NCBI GenBank assembly: GCA_015832175.1
Contig: WJXW01000013.1
Coordinates: forward strand, 1,691,252-1,755,251
DNA from: Paraphaeosphaeria minitans
Lineage: Eukaryota > Ascomycota > Dothideomycetes > Pleosporales > Didymosphaeriaceae
Direction of reading: 5' to 3'
Length of the DNA: 64,000 nucleotides
Shown here: positions 21,621 to 33,016 of the stretch, one piece after another
Layout: each line of letters starts with the position of its first letter
Numbering within the stretch: the stretch's first letter is position 1
Notes under the pieces: model-generated
Seen by the model: the letters and a program-made list of their open reading frames with translations, nothing else
The model's database searches: none
What the model was told of the DNA's origin: nothing
Made by a program: the position numbers and the translations under genes

Positions 21621-22459
21621 ATAACTTAACCTTAGTATAGTAAAATAAATATTTAGTTAAAAAAAGAGTAGCCCCTAGTCTAGCGCTAATATAGGGGCTA
21701 AGCGTAACAGTATTAATAAAGGTATAATTAGGGCGAGCTGCGATAATTAGAGTAGCTAGGGCTAAAGTAGGTATAAATAGGCTTACTTCTACCCTTTATA
21801 TCTTCCTTAACAGTATATAGTATATAGAGGCCCTAATTAATATAAAGTGTAAATACTTTATAGTAATTAGTCCTAAGCTAGTAGATTTACTCTTACTATA
21901 GCGTATTATAATTCTAGCCTAGGAGCTAGAATAGGCTGCTAGGTTATTACTATAGACCTTTATTATAGAGATAGTAGTAGTACTTTATAATATATCTAGA
22001 TAGTAATAGACCCTTTACGCTTATATAATCTCTAACCTCTACTAAATTATAATCCTAAGGGCCCCCTAGCTAGCTAAGTCTAAAGTAGTAGTAGATATCT
22101 ATAATAGTAAAATTATAATTAGGATAGCTAAAGGTCTTGTCGCCCTTAATACCTAAGTAGTAGAGAGGTAGGGCCTCCTTGCCACGCTTATAGATAAGGA
22201 GAATAATGTAACACCCTTTAATACTCTAGATAAAGACTAGAAAAGGGTATTCCTAACTTTACTTTAGGATATTACCTAGATACTTGTAATAACGCTTCCT
22301 TGTATAGTAGGATTCCTACCCCCTTATAATATAGTAGGGCTAGGCCTTACTAAAGATAATAGGACTTTTCCTCTAGAACTAGTAGAGTACGCTACTATCT
22401 TTAATAAGACTAAGGCGTTTAGCCTCTTACTATATTAGGGCATATTAGACTATTATATT
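21621..22459 (+). pseudogene. Gypsy-B2 pol, N-terminal protease region
   Basis: This is collinear with Gypsy-B1 6310-5471. It covers the aspartic protease region and the linker to RT, but the DSG/DTG-type active-site residues are not clearly readable after RIP. It ends at the Copia-A1 boundary before the RT motifs. Confidence 0.6.
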
Positions 22460-22654
22460 ACTTAAAGTAAAACACTCACTTCCGTGATTCTTTCTGGATC
22501 CACTAATTCAGATCACGGGATTCTTGCTAAGAGGCTTGTTTCTTTTGTATATAGTCTGCCCTTTTAGCATCCTTTCCTACAATTAGCTCTTTGTATTCTT
22601 TATAACTCTGCTCCTGAATATCCTGTAATAGTTCGAGCCCTTTTTACTATAACA
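22460..22654 (+). repeat. Copia-A1 5' LTR
   Basis: This 195 bp LTR has the same length and sequence as those of Copia-A2 and A3, except that the first two bases are AC where the others have TG or TA. It ends AACA. It contains ttctggatccactaa near 22490 in less mutated form than the other copies. Confidence 0.9.
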
Positions 22655-22673
22655 GTTATAAGCCTAGCGCTTA
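22655..22673 (+). promoter_or_regulatory. Copia-A1 primer-binding site (initiator tRNA-Met half)
   Basis: Gttataagcctagcgctta directly follows the 5' LTR. Allowing RIP (GTTATGAGCCCAGCGC as source) it is complementary to the anticodon stem-loop of initiator tRNA-Met, where some copia elements prime on a cleaved 5' half. The same site is at 42537 and 51904. Confidence 0.7.
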
Positions 22674-25127
22674 GAACATAGGACAATTCTCCCTGCCTAC
22701 TTAGTAACGCTTGAATTATTATACAACACTCTATTTAGAACCTCTCTACGATACAACCCCTCTATTTCTAATTATAAAAATTATTAAAATAGCAGAAGTA
22801 TAGCTTATTAATTACGCTAGCTAGCCCTACTAGTTTGTCTAGCTTTAATTCTAAGTAAACTTAAAAGGAATCTAGAACTAAATTAACCTAGAGGTAATTA
22901 ACGCTCTAGTAATTAATTACGTAAAGCTAGAACAACCTCCGCTCCTATAGAAACTATTACTAATTGCGGATACAGCCTCTATAGCGAGTATTTAATTATA
23001 TAAAGCAGAGCTTACTAAGTATAAAATAGATAAAAAGAGCTTTCCTTTATAAATAGTAGAATATAGAGTAGTAGTTTTAGACTAGCAAGCAGACTATACT
23101 AAGATACAGAATCTCTAGACTTAGGTAAACGCTACAGTATCGCCTAATCTACTTACTCCTACTATAATTACTCTAGTTAATACACGCTATACTACGCTTT
23201 AGTCCCTAATTTAACTCTTAAAGGAAGATCTCGCACTAAATAAAGAAGCTATATAGAATAATATTTAAGCTTTGTACTGCGCTTATCTTAAGAAGGCCAA
23301 GTAGGCAAGATAAAGTTCTAAGACCTAGTTTAAAGAGTAGTAGCTCCTCTATTAAAAAGTAAAGACCTACTTAATTAGCAAAATTAGCGGACTGCTTACT
23401 ACCTAAGATTTCCTAAATGTAATTACCGCGCGTATAGCACCAAATTAGGCCTAATTAATAAACTAACAGCTAATCTAGGATAAGACGCTAGGACAGAATT
23501 AGATTACGCTAGACGATCTAGGGAAGGTATTTTTGGCGCTTGTCTAGGAGCATTTAATCTAATCTAGTTCTAATAAAACAAGTAGGGTATTTGCCACTTT
23601 TAATAGATTATTAAGACAATCTACTAACTCTAATAGTTCTAGTTTATCTAATTAGACAAAGAAATAACCAAACTGTCCCTATAAGCCCTATACTTATAGG
23701 TGGAAACTAATAGAGTGCTAAAGACTTTAAACCGCGATAGCTGGATTACCCTAGGATAAAACATTATTATTTAATCTTACTAATAAAGAAAAATTAGAAA
23801 TTCTTAATTAACTTAAGCAGCCTAAGTGGTTAAACCTTTGTAATGCGATCACGAAGGTAGAATAGAATAAGAAATAATCCTCCACTAAAACTATTAAGTA
23901 TCCTAGTAGTATTACTACTACTCTACTAAACCTATTTAATCTGCCTATAGATAATAGAGCATTAGGTGTCTACTCTACTCTATATTCTAACGCTTATCCT
24001 CTGTTAGAATGTATAATACTAGACAGTGCTATAGCAGTTCACCTAGTTAATAATTGCAAAAGACTTGTTCCTAGGACGTTTTAATTATTAAATAAGAGTG
24101 TAGAGGCAGGTATACAAAGCCTCCTAATCTTAGGAATTAGTAATAGACTAATTAAGAACGCTTTACATAGGAAAAATAGGAGATTTATAGAAGATCTGCT
24201 ACTCTAAGGAGTAAGAGTAGTAGAAGGCTTTTATATAAATATTGTATTAGAAGCTCTTTTAAAGAAAGCAAAGATTTAGTATCTTAGTTTAGATTACACT
24301 CTTAGGATTAGAAGTCTAGAATAAAGCGTTGTTTTAGTAGACCTAAGATGCGAGTATAACCTTACTTTCCTATAATATAAGCTAATCCGCTCTTATCTAA
24401 CTATTATAAGTGTGACTACTAAAGGATTATCCTAGGTTAATATTAAGAGATTAGATTCTAAGGACCTCTAGCACCTTTAAGTAGGGTATATAGGAAGTAG
24501 AGCCCTATAAGCTCTAGTAACTATAGCCTAAAGTGTAAAGATTACTAGAATATTAAAGAAGAATTGCAAGCACTGTGCTACTACACACGTAACTTAGATA
24601 ATCTCTAGGAGACCTAGAGAACAATTACCTAGGCTATTTTACTTATTATCCTAGGATCTATTTAATATGCCTACTACTTAAAATAGAGAAAACTAGGTTT
24701 TACTAATTAAAGAAGATTTTAGTAAGAAACCTTACGTTTTTAATCTTAGAACAAAGACGCTTTCTGAGATAATAAAAGTGTGGCAGAATTTCTTAGCTCT
24801 TATTAATATAAAATACGAGCTTTAAATTATAAAAATCTACTAGGATAATAATATAGCAACACTTCTATAGAGAGGGAAATCCTAGTATAAATTTTAGGCT
24901 AATTAGGAAGGGATAATAATTAGTAGACTACTGCCCTATACGCATGAGCCTAATAGCGCTGCAGAAAGAGTAGGCTAGGAGCTTATAATAAAAGTAATTA
25001 AAATGCGAATAAGCGCAAATCTACTATTAAATCTCTAGCCTAAGATTATATAAGCGGCATGCTAGCTCTAAGGAATAATTCCTAGCCTAGCATTAGGCTA
25101 TTAATTACCTAATAAAATATTAGATGC

Positions 25128-25439
25128 TGTCTATACAGTTTATCGTACAAATAGCACTAAGTAAAATAGGGGCCTGCCTACCTATAAGGACCCGCACAAG
25201 GACCCACTACTTAGGTCAGCGCTAAGAGGCAGAAACTTCATAAGGCCTTGCCTACCTATAAGGACCTGCATAAGGACCCCCTGCTTAGGTCAGCGCTAAG
25301 AGGCAGAGACTTCATAAAGCCCTTAGTGCCCCTTTGTACGATAGACAAGACGTAATCAATTGAACCTACTTCTCACCCTTTGTACGATAGTATACTATTA
25401 ACCCTTAAATGCTTAATTATAGATTAAGCCAAACCAACA
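25128..25439 (+). repeat. LTR-S2 5' LTR
   Basis: This 312 bp LTR runs from TGTCTATACAG to ACCAACA. It has two direct-repeat units of about 73 bp (25172-25244 and 25245-25318), each with gcctacctataaggacc and gcgctaagaggcag. Two tttgtacgatag boxes lie near 25333 and 25379. Confidence 0.94.
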
Positions 25440-25532
25440 CTAATTAGTAGTTAATTCCAATTAACTGCAAACTAGTAAGGTCTAAAGACAAAGCGCCCTA
25501 CAAGCTAGATACGCAGGCTCTATATTGTTACT

Positions 25533-25757
25533 TTTACTAGAGATCAAATTTTAGATTATACAATAAGCAGAAACAAAGCGCGCTCATCTGTAAAGAGTCG
25601 CATAATCTAGTCTAAGCTATTCTACAGAAAAGAAAGGAGATAATACCTTTACTAGAGATCAAATTTTAGATTATACAATAAGTAGAAATAAAGCGCGCAC
25701 ATCTGTAAAGAGTCGCACAATCTAGTCTAAGCTATTCTACAGAAAAGAAAGGAGATA
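25533..25757 (+). repeat. LTR-S2 leader direct duplication
   Basis: Two tandem copies of about 115 bp (25533-25647 and 25648-25757) begin tttactagagatcaaattt and end with aaaggagata. They differ by a few transitions. LTR-S1 shows only one copy in its leader (9120-9210). Confidence 0.88.
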
Positions 25758-25853
25758 GTGAGCACATTCACAACCCTAAAAAACACGTCGCACAATTAAA
25801 CCAGCGACAACCAAACGCAGACACGTCGCACGACTAAGAAAGATAATAATAAC

Positions 25854-27821
25854 ATGGCCTTAAGACTAGGAGACTTCTGAGAGGAACTACAACCTAAGGA
25901 CGTTACGCAACAATCAATACTGCCTCCTTAGCAGAAAGATAAAGCCGAAGCAATATAGCTTTAATAAGTAGAGGAAGCAACAAACATTAAGGCTATTACC
26001 TTAAGAGGAGAGATCGCACAAAAGTACTAGGTAGACAGAGTAGATCTACACAGCCACTTACTCTCTTCTCTAAAACAGCTAAACACTTATATAGTGTATA
26101 TAATCGCGTAATATCGCGTAAGCAGCCTTAAAAGTAAAGAGGTAATCTCTTCTTTTACTAAAGATTTTAACAACTAGAAGGAGAGAACCTTTAATAAGAT
26201 TAGTTATGTAGTAAGAAGAGAGCTTATTACTTTTCTTATAAAGGAAGGCTTTGTCGCTACTAATTCTATAATAAAAGACACTTATACAAAGAAACTCTTT
26301 AAACTGTCACAGCTTAACTATAAGCTATAGACCCTTTGCACAATAACTTTGTAACTATAACCTAAACTACTTCGCACAATCCTAACAATGTAACCTACAC
26401 TATCTACAGGCAATATATATACACATAGAGTATAGCTGGGGCCTATCCCCATACGTGCGAGGACAGAGACACTATATGTAGAGCCACACTAGTGGTAACA
26501 GCCTAAAACCTAGACTGCTTTTGCCCAACAAACTATATTGTACGAAGAGGCTAGACACTCCTAGTCTCCTTAATAACTAGGAGATTATGCTTATATCTAG
26601 CTAGACAAGATTATTCTCTTTTAGAAGGCTTAGAGTAAAGAGAATAACTACACTAGTAGGCTATATAACATCCTAGTAGATAAGGCAAAAGTCTTTAGAG
26701 AACTATACTACAGGCTAGGCATACTATAGGACTAGTATACAAACATCTTTCTAGGAATCCTTTCTAATCGTGCAAGTACCTACTACCTACATAATATTAG
26801 ACTAGAACTTTTATAGGATGAATTGTACAACAGACTAAACAGGCACTTTAACACTAGTGTTAATTATAATTAGTACTAGACAGACTAGACTACTCTTACC
26901 TTTAAACGCTATAAAAGGGATAATCTAGCTGCTATATTACACAAGGCCCTAGAAGCAATAATTAACAAGCTTATCTTAGCCTAAAGGGCTCTTAGACAAG
27001 GCTTTAGTAGTAAATTATAACTACACACTACTATTATATAAGTATGCCGCGGCTATTCTAACCTTAAACAAGCTATGTTTAACCCTAAAAATATAGTAAA
27101 AGGCTTACTTAGCGACCTTTATGCGTTACTCTAAGTTACTAAAAATAGGAAGAAGTTATAGTTCTTTTAAGATAGTAAAGAGGTGTACTACACTAATTAA
27201 TAATATAACAATCCTAATTGTATAAGAGGATCTAGCCCCTCTAGAGGCAGATTAACCTTTAGACTAAAAGGAAGGGGTAACTTTAGAAGTTCAAGCTCTC
27301 ACACGAAGTAGAAATACTTTATATACTATAAAAAAAGATGCTAGTCCACTAACTATCTACTAAAAGATACCTAGCAAGCTAGAAGGCAATATATGTTATT
27401 GTACGCTAACTTCTACGAACATAAACTCTCTACTATAGATATATAAGCATACATCCTTAACTTTAAAGGAGAGCTAGAGGAAGAAGACCATCGCACGAAA
27501 GAGGAGGAAGATAAATAAAACTAATAGAGTAATAAAGAAGAAGCACAGAAGGCTACCTTATACCTTACTTCTACTACATACCTTTATCGCACGACTAGGA
27601 GCGATTCTTCTATACCTACTTACTAAGACTCAGCGCCAAGCATCGCATTACTTAACACCCCACCTTTTGTTTACGCACAGGACACATGCCTAGAAAGAGC
27701 CTTATTACGCAATGCGACTCTACTACCGTGCGAAGGGGTAGGGTAAGAACTAAGCAGAGAAGGATAAGAAAGGGAAAGCGTATAATAGACATGAGCTATC
27801 GCACAAAAGAAAAGTTGCTAG
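25854..27821 (+). pseudogene. LTR-S2 gag-like ORF
   Basis: A single frame opens with ATG and keeps phase to the base before the 3' LTR, about 655 codons with RIP stops. The middle has a Tyr/Asn-rich capsid-like part. A zinc-knuckle-like motif lies at 27312-27357 (K-Y-F-I-Y-Y-K-K-R-C, then S-T-N-Y), corresponding to the C-F-x-C-x-K-x-G-C-W-S-T-N-H type knuckle known from fungal copia-type gag proteins. The C-terminal 150 codons are acidic. No protease motif follows. Alternative: the 5' half of a pol-bearing element that has lost pol. Confidence 0.7.
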
Positions 27822-28133
27822 TGTCTATATAGTTTATTGTACAAATAGCACTAAGTAAAATAGGGGCCTGCCTACCTATAAGGACCCGCACAAGGACCCA
27901 CTACTTAGGTTAGCGCTAAGAGGCAGAGACTTTATAAGGCCTTGCCTACCTATAAGGACCTACACAAGGACCCCCTGCTTAGGTTAGCGCTAAGAGGCAG
28001 AGACTTTATAAAGCCCTTAGTGCCCCTTTGTACGATAGACAAGACGTAATTAATTAAACCTACTTCTCACCCTTTGTACAATAGTATACTATCAACCCTT
28101 AAATGCTTAATTGCAGATTGAGCCAAACCAACA
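27822..28133 (+). repeat. LTR-S2 3' LTR
   Basis: This 312 bp LTR pairs with 25128-25439 and differs by a modest number of C-to-T or G-to-A changes (for example gtacga against gtacaa, cagcgc against tagcgc). It is preceded by aaaagaaaag, a likely polypurine tract, and followed by gatgc. Confidence 0.94.
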
Positions 28134-30880
28134 GATGCTTAGTTTAGACAATATTTTTATTATTTTAAACTAGTAAAAACATAATATAGGATAGCTAATC
28201 TTTATCTAAACTAGAGTGCTATCTACGCCTATAGCTACTAAGCTTACCCTTTAGATTAGGAGCGTGCAGCTGGGTAAGATAGAAGAGGATTTAAAGTAAA
28301 TCCTAGAGGCTATATTAGATACCTAGTAGGCTATAAAGCTTCTAATATCTACTAAATATAGATTCCCTAGCTTAATTAGGTAATCACTACACAAAACGTA
28401 AAGTTTAATAAGTCCTTGTTCTATAAAGGATTAGAGGAACAATCTATTCTAAAGATAGAAGTGTTAAAAATAGTAGAAAGCCTTTAAGAAGGAGAGCTAA
28501 ACAATCTAAGAGAAGCGTATAAAAACACGCTTAATATTCTTTCTAAAATAAATAAGTATATAAGAACTACTACTAGACCTCTAGGTGACCTTTAAGTAAT
28601 TAAAAGCAAAGTAGGCTAGCTAAGTAATTAGGAACCTAAGGTATCTACTACTAAGCAAGCTATAGGCTTAGCTAGCTAGCAGCTAAGAATTCGCTTAAGT
28701 AGGAAAGGAAGCACAGGACTTATAACCCCTAATTAGACACTAGAGCTAGGTGATTTTAGAGGTGATCTATTAAGCGATTAAGAGATATCTAGCAGCTACT
28801 AGAACACTACTAGGAGAGCTAGCCCACTAGAATCTAGGGATTTAATACCCTATTTATTAGTAGAAACTAATTAGGTTGCTAATTAACCTAGCGCAGATAA
28901 CTTAATTACGCTAGATAAAGCAGATAACCTACTAGCGCGCTAAAGGCGAAGGCAGATCTATCTAAAGGTAAGTAAAATAAGTAGGCGAAATTATAGTAAA
29001 GCACTAGAAATTAACTAACTAATAAATTGCTATCTGCTATTGCGAAGATTAAGGAAGCAAAATAATTAGGATAATTAGCTAGGGGGTAGGTAGAAGCTAG
29101 GTGCTTATACACTAATTAATAATTATCTTTAAAGTGATTTTAATGTAATATTAGAGTATATATTTATATTAGAAGTAGCAGAGGCCTAGTCTAAGTAAGA
29201 AGAATATATTACACTAAATATAATAGTATTCGCTTCTATACTTAGAAAGGCGCCTAGAGCGTTTTATGTAGCTTAGACTTATAGAGACAAGCTTACACTA
29301 GAGCTAACTCTATAGAAACACCTTTATAATTATCTATATAAGAAGCTATTCCTCCTTACTGCTTATAAGGAGATCTTAACTTTGTAAGATAAAGGTACCT
29401 AGATAGAGATTAAATAATTAGAGGTGTTAGAGCGACTACTTCCTTTAAAGTAGGTCTTTACCTACAAGTTTAATTAAAATAGATACTTTAAAAAGTGCAA
29501 AGCTTAAATTGTTATAAGAGGAGATCTTTAGAAAAAGAATACTCTCTACTCTACCTATACTGCTACCCTAGTAGTAAGATCTTTTCGATTAGCTGTAGCT
29601 CTAGTAGTAGAATTTAATCTAGAAATCTTATAATTTAATATAGTAGGAGCGTTTCTAAATACTCTTATTACAGCCGCTAATTTAGTAACTTATAAATTAC
29701 CTAATAGTTTTAAAAAGCTAGGAAAGTGTGTAAGATTAAATTAAGCTTTGTATAGCTTAAAAGATTCACTACTTCTTTAGTATAAAGAATTTGCAGAATT
29801 ACTTTAATCTTATAGACTCTTAGCTTTGCTAGAAGAGCTATGCCTTTTCTTTAATAGTAATTAAAGTATTATTATTCTATTTTATAGTAATAATATTCTT
29901 CTTCTCTATTATAAAAGTAAAGAGAAAGAAGCCCTACATTTTTAGAAAAAGATCGCGAATAAATATAAAATTAAATTAAAAGGACTAGTAGAGTGGTTGT
30001 TAGGTGTTTAAGTAATTAAGGACAGAGAAGTAAGATTAATTTCTCTAGTCTATAATACCTATATTAATAAGATTACAAAAAAGTTTAACTTTTTAAACTC
30101 TAGGAGCTTCCCTTCTACACCTCTATTAGTAGAAGATCTTGTTCTAAGCATAGAAGAAGCTACTCCTTAAGAAATAAAGCTCTTTTAAGAAGAGGTAGGA
30201 TTAGCTCTCTACATAGTAATTATGCTACGCCTAGATATAGCCTTTACAGTGTTAAAGCTATTACACTTTCTAATAAATCTAAGTAAAGAACACTTTACTA
30301 CTATTAACTATATAATCTTTTACCTCTATTAAACTAGATAGCAGGCTATAGTCTTTAGTGGCTATAATAGACTTAATTTACTAATATGTGGAAATACCTC
30401 TTTTGCTAATAATCTAATATTACAGCAATCTTCCTAGATATATATTATCCTATTGTTTAGAGGCGCTATCCTATAGAAAGCAGCTTAATAGAATATAATT
30501 ACTACTTTAATAATAGAAGTAGAGCTTCTAGCGCTTAAACATATAAAGAAAGAAGCTATAGTAATTAAGAGATTCTTTACTAAGCTTACTCTAGATCTAA
30601 GATCTTTAGAAAAAGTCTATTATAATAATCTTTAAACTATTTATTTAGTAATTAGAAAGAATAAAAGAATTACTACTTAACTACGCTATATAAATATTTA
30701 GAACATGTAGTTGCGGTAAGAGTATATAAAAGGATTATTTTGAGTAGAATATATTCTAACTAGCAAAATGCTAGCAAATAGTCTCACAAAGGCTCTTACT
30801 TATTAGTAGTTTAATAGATTTAAAAGGCTATTAAATCTACAAAATATAAATATAATAATTACAGAATAAAAGTAAGTAAG

Positions 30881-32646
30881 TAGAAAATTAATCTATTAAC
30901 TACCTAGAATTATTAATTTAGAGCTAGGAAATAAAAAAAGAAAAAGAAAAGTAAGAAAAGATTAAAAAGAGAATAGGAATTAGAGGAAAAGAAGATTAAA
31001 GAGCTTATCTATAAGCTTATAGACCCTCTTCTTCCTCTACTTAATTATAGGGGTGCGAGAATCTCCCCTATAATTAGTAGTAGGAGATTCTCTCTATCCT
31101 CCTCTTCTCCTCCTCTCTATAGTAGGTAATTCCTTACCCTATCTACCTCCTCTACCTCTCCTTTAATTAGTAGTAGGTAATAGCTTACCCTAGCCTCCCC
31201 TCCTTTAATTAGTAATAGGTAATTCCTTACCTTAGCCTCCCCTTTTTTAATTAGTAGGAGAAGAAGTACTTACCTAGCCTCTACTCTACTTTAGAGCTAA
31301 TAGGCTACTTATCTAGCTATTTTAATTAGTATATTAGCTGCAACCGCGCTACTCCTTAATAGGTAGAATAAGAGGGTAATTACTCTATCCTCTACTAAAG
31401 ATTAGCTAGAAAAGAAGGAGTAGAATAGTAGCTATATACTAAGCTTACTTCTTCTAACTACTAGTAGAAGGAGCAGCTTATAAAGCTACTTTAACCCTTT
31501 TACACAGCTTAGTAATTAGCCTCTCCTATAAAAAGTATTAGCTAAATCTAGAAAGAATCTTAAAATAAAAGCTTATATTAGCCCCCTCTAATAGTTAATA
31601 GTAAATAAAATCTATAGCTAGAGTCTAAATATACAGCTAGCTATAGAAATAATTAGCAAAAATTAGCTAAAGTAATAAAATAATCCTATATATAATAGTA
31701 TAAGAGTAAGTAAAGTAGGTATAGTAGCGCCCACCTAAGCTTAAAGTATTATTATAGCAGTATCTATTACTCTTTCCTACTAGAGCTCCTTTTAAGCAGC
31801 TTAAGTAGCTTATTTATCTAAGAGTACTAAGTAATTACTAAAAGCCTAGAGCTAGGGTAGGAGAAGCTAGTAAAGTAGAAGAAGTAGGAGAATCTTAGTA
31901 AGAGGATTAAGAGCTTTATTTAGTAGCTTTTATAGCCTTTACTACGCGTGCTTTAGCTAGGTTATTAGATATCTAAAAGAGTTAGTAAAGCTCTAAACAA
32001 TAGAAAGAGCGTAAGGTAATAATTAGAAGAAAAGAACTTACTATAAAGTAGTAAAATTTAAAGCCTTAAACTAGTAGACTTAAATTAAATAAGAAGTTAA
32101 AGCGTTAAAAGTAAATAATTAAAAAAAGAAGATTAAGCGCTAGTAAAGGGCTTATATACTCTACTACCTATCTAATTATTAAGCGCTAAATACACTCCTT
32201 TCTTACCATTTATTTCTCTTACTACTACTCCTTCCTAATTAAAACGCGCCTGCCTATTATACTTGCTAGCTAGTAAGAGTAGGGAAATTACTTTATAATT
32301 AATAAGAAGTAAGTAAAAAAAGTAGTAGAATAAAAGCGTTTACACTTTAGACCTTTGTGCCACGCTTATAAGCTCCTAACCTACTAGAAGAAGAGATTCT
32401 GGACACAATTCACAATAGAATTTATAATTTAAAAGATAAACAGCGATTATTTTAGTATTATAATAAATAGGAGGTAATAGAATTGCTATTCTTAAGATAA
32501 GGAGATTTAGAAAAATAATTCTTAATAGTTTTTTAATCTTTAAACAGCCTTTAGATGGTTTTTTAAAGATCTTTAGGAAGGATTCAAACGATTAAAGATT
32601 ACTTCTTAGAATAGGTGATCTACTTTAAGCAATTACCTAGGAAGTG
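30881..32646 (+). other. Copia-A1 3' tail with minisatellite
   Basis: About 1.75 kb lies between RNase H and the 3' LTR. It starts with a Lys-rich stretch. At about 31051-31270 there is an imperfect tandem array of taattagtagtaggtaat-type units separated by cct-rich blocks. A segment with possible coding character follows at 31900-32640, and the tail ends with cctaggaagtg, a RIP-altered polypurine tract. A1 has at least one array unit more than A2 and A3. Confidence 0.7.
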
Positions 32647-32840
32647 TATTAAAGTAAACACTTACTTCTGTAATTCTTTCTAGATCCACTAATTTATATT
32701 ATAGGATTCTTGCTAAAAGGCTTATTTCTTTTGTATATAGTCTCCCCTTTTAGCATCCTTTCCTACAATTAGCTATTTCTATTCTTTACAACTCTACTCC
32801 TAAATATCCTGTAATAGTTTAAGCCCTTTTTACCACAACA
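32647..32840 (+). repeat. Copia-A1 3' LTR
   Basis: This 194 bp LTR starts TA (was TG) and ends AACA. It is followed by taagcc, which is inside the Copia-B LTR sequence (compare 51580). taagc would be the expected target duplication if the missing left flank had been Copia-B. Confidence 0.92.
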
Positions 32841-33001
32841 TAAGCCTATACCTAAGGCTTTATTACTCTATTTACTAACGTTCAATCTGCCCTCTATTAC
32901 CCTAGTCTCTACTATTCTAGGTAACTAGTACTAGGGGAGAGAAGGTACTAGAAGGTCTAGAAGGTTACCCTTTATCCTCTAGCCTCTACCTCCTCTTTAC
33001 A
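32841..33001 (+). repeat. Copia-B 5' LTR, start missing
   Basis: This 161 bp sequence is homologous to the 3' LTR pieces at 51581-51708 plus 59037-59074. It contains purine-rich short repeats (agaaggtactagaaggtctagaagg) near 32940-32964 and ends cctctttaca. About 8-10 bases at the left are missing because Copia-A1 adjoins. Confidence 0.85.
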
Positions 33002-33016
33002 GGTTATGAGTCCAGC
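33002..33016 (+). promoter_or_regulatory. Copia-B primer-binding site (initiator tRNA-Met half)
   Basis: Ggttatgagtccagc immediately follows the 5' LTR. Apart from one C-to-T change it is the complement of the initiator tRNA-Met anticodon arm, the same priming site as in Copia-A but much less mutated. Gypsy-A4 inserted exactly here, duplicating ccagc. Confidence 0.75.

Larger units (their letters stand above)
20340..22459 (+). mobile_element. Gypsy-B2, 5' portion
   Basis: This is plus-strand sequence corresponding to Gypsy-B1 7590 down to about 5471: 5' LTR, gag and the protease region of pol. It begins within Gypsy-A3 gag and ends abruptly at the Copia-A1 LTR. The RT half, integrase, extra region and 3' LTR are missing here. 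The left five bases (cggga) may be one half of a target duplication, but no right copy is available. Confidence 0.88.
25128..28133 (+). mobile_element. LTR-S2, complete gag-only LTR element
   Basis: This is a 3006 bp element with identical-length 312 bp LTRs and duplication gatgc on both sides. The internal 2382 bp hold a 5' leader with a 115 bp direct duplication and one gag-like frame; no protease, RT, RNase H or integrase is present. It is noticeably less RIP-damaged than its host (many CAA, CAG and CGCA remain), which agrees with a later insertion. It presumably depends on a relative for replication, as TR-GAG type elements described in plants are thought to do. Confidence 0.88.
22789..30880 (+). 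pseudogene. Copia-A1 gag-pol (split by LTR-S2)
   Basis: This is the single polyprotein of a Ty1/copia element: gag, protease (L-D-S-A-I/T-A-V-H-L-V near 24030), integrase (H-C-A-T-T-H knuckle remnant near 24570 and catalytic core to about 25060), RT and RNase H. The initiator is ATA (was ATG). LTR-S2 sits in the integrase C-terminal part with a gatgc duplication (25123-25127 and 28134-28138). RT metal-binding residues are changed to Asn-Asn. Compared with Copia-A2 it carries more RIP stops. Confidence 0.85.
22460..32840 (+). mobile_element. Copia-A1, Ty1/copia element with nested LTR-S2
   Basis: This Ty1/copia element is about 7.36 kb once LTR-S2 is removed: 195 bp 5' LTR, half-tRNA primer site, one gag-pol frame, a 3' tail and 194 bp 3' LTR. 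The left flank is Gypsy-B2 (tatt) and the right flank is Copia-B LTR (taagc), and these do not match. The 5' LTR also starts AC rather than TG. The two ends therefore come from different insertion events or a flank was lost; see findings. RT is inactive: Y-S-N-N replaces YVDD near 29890. Confidence 0.9.

Noticed and set aside
25172..25318. Tandem repeat as a possible satellite or telomere sequence
   Set aside because: Only two units, confined to LTR-S LTRs, and no telomere-type hexamer runs anywhere in the window.
22789..30880. A recoded genetic code in which TAG and TAA mean Gln
   Set aside because: Reading TAG/TAA as Gln opens the frames, but normal CAG/CAA codons are also present, Trp positions and catalytic Asp and Cys are changed too, ATG starts read ATA, and LTR pairs show directional C-to-T change. 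RIP explains all of this.
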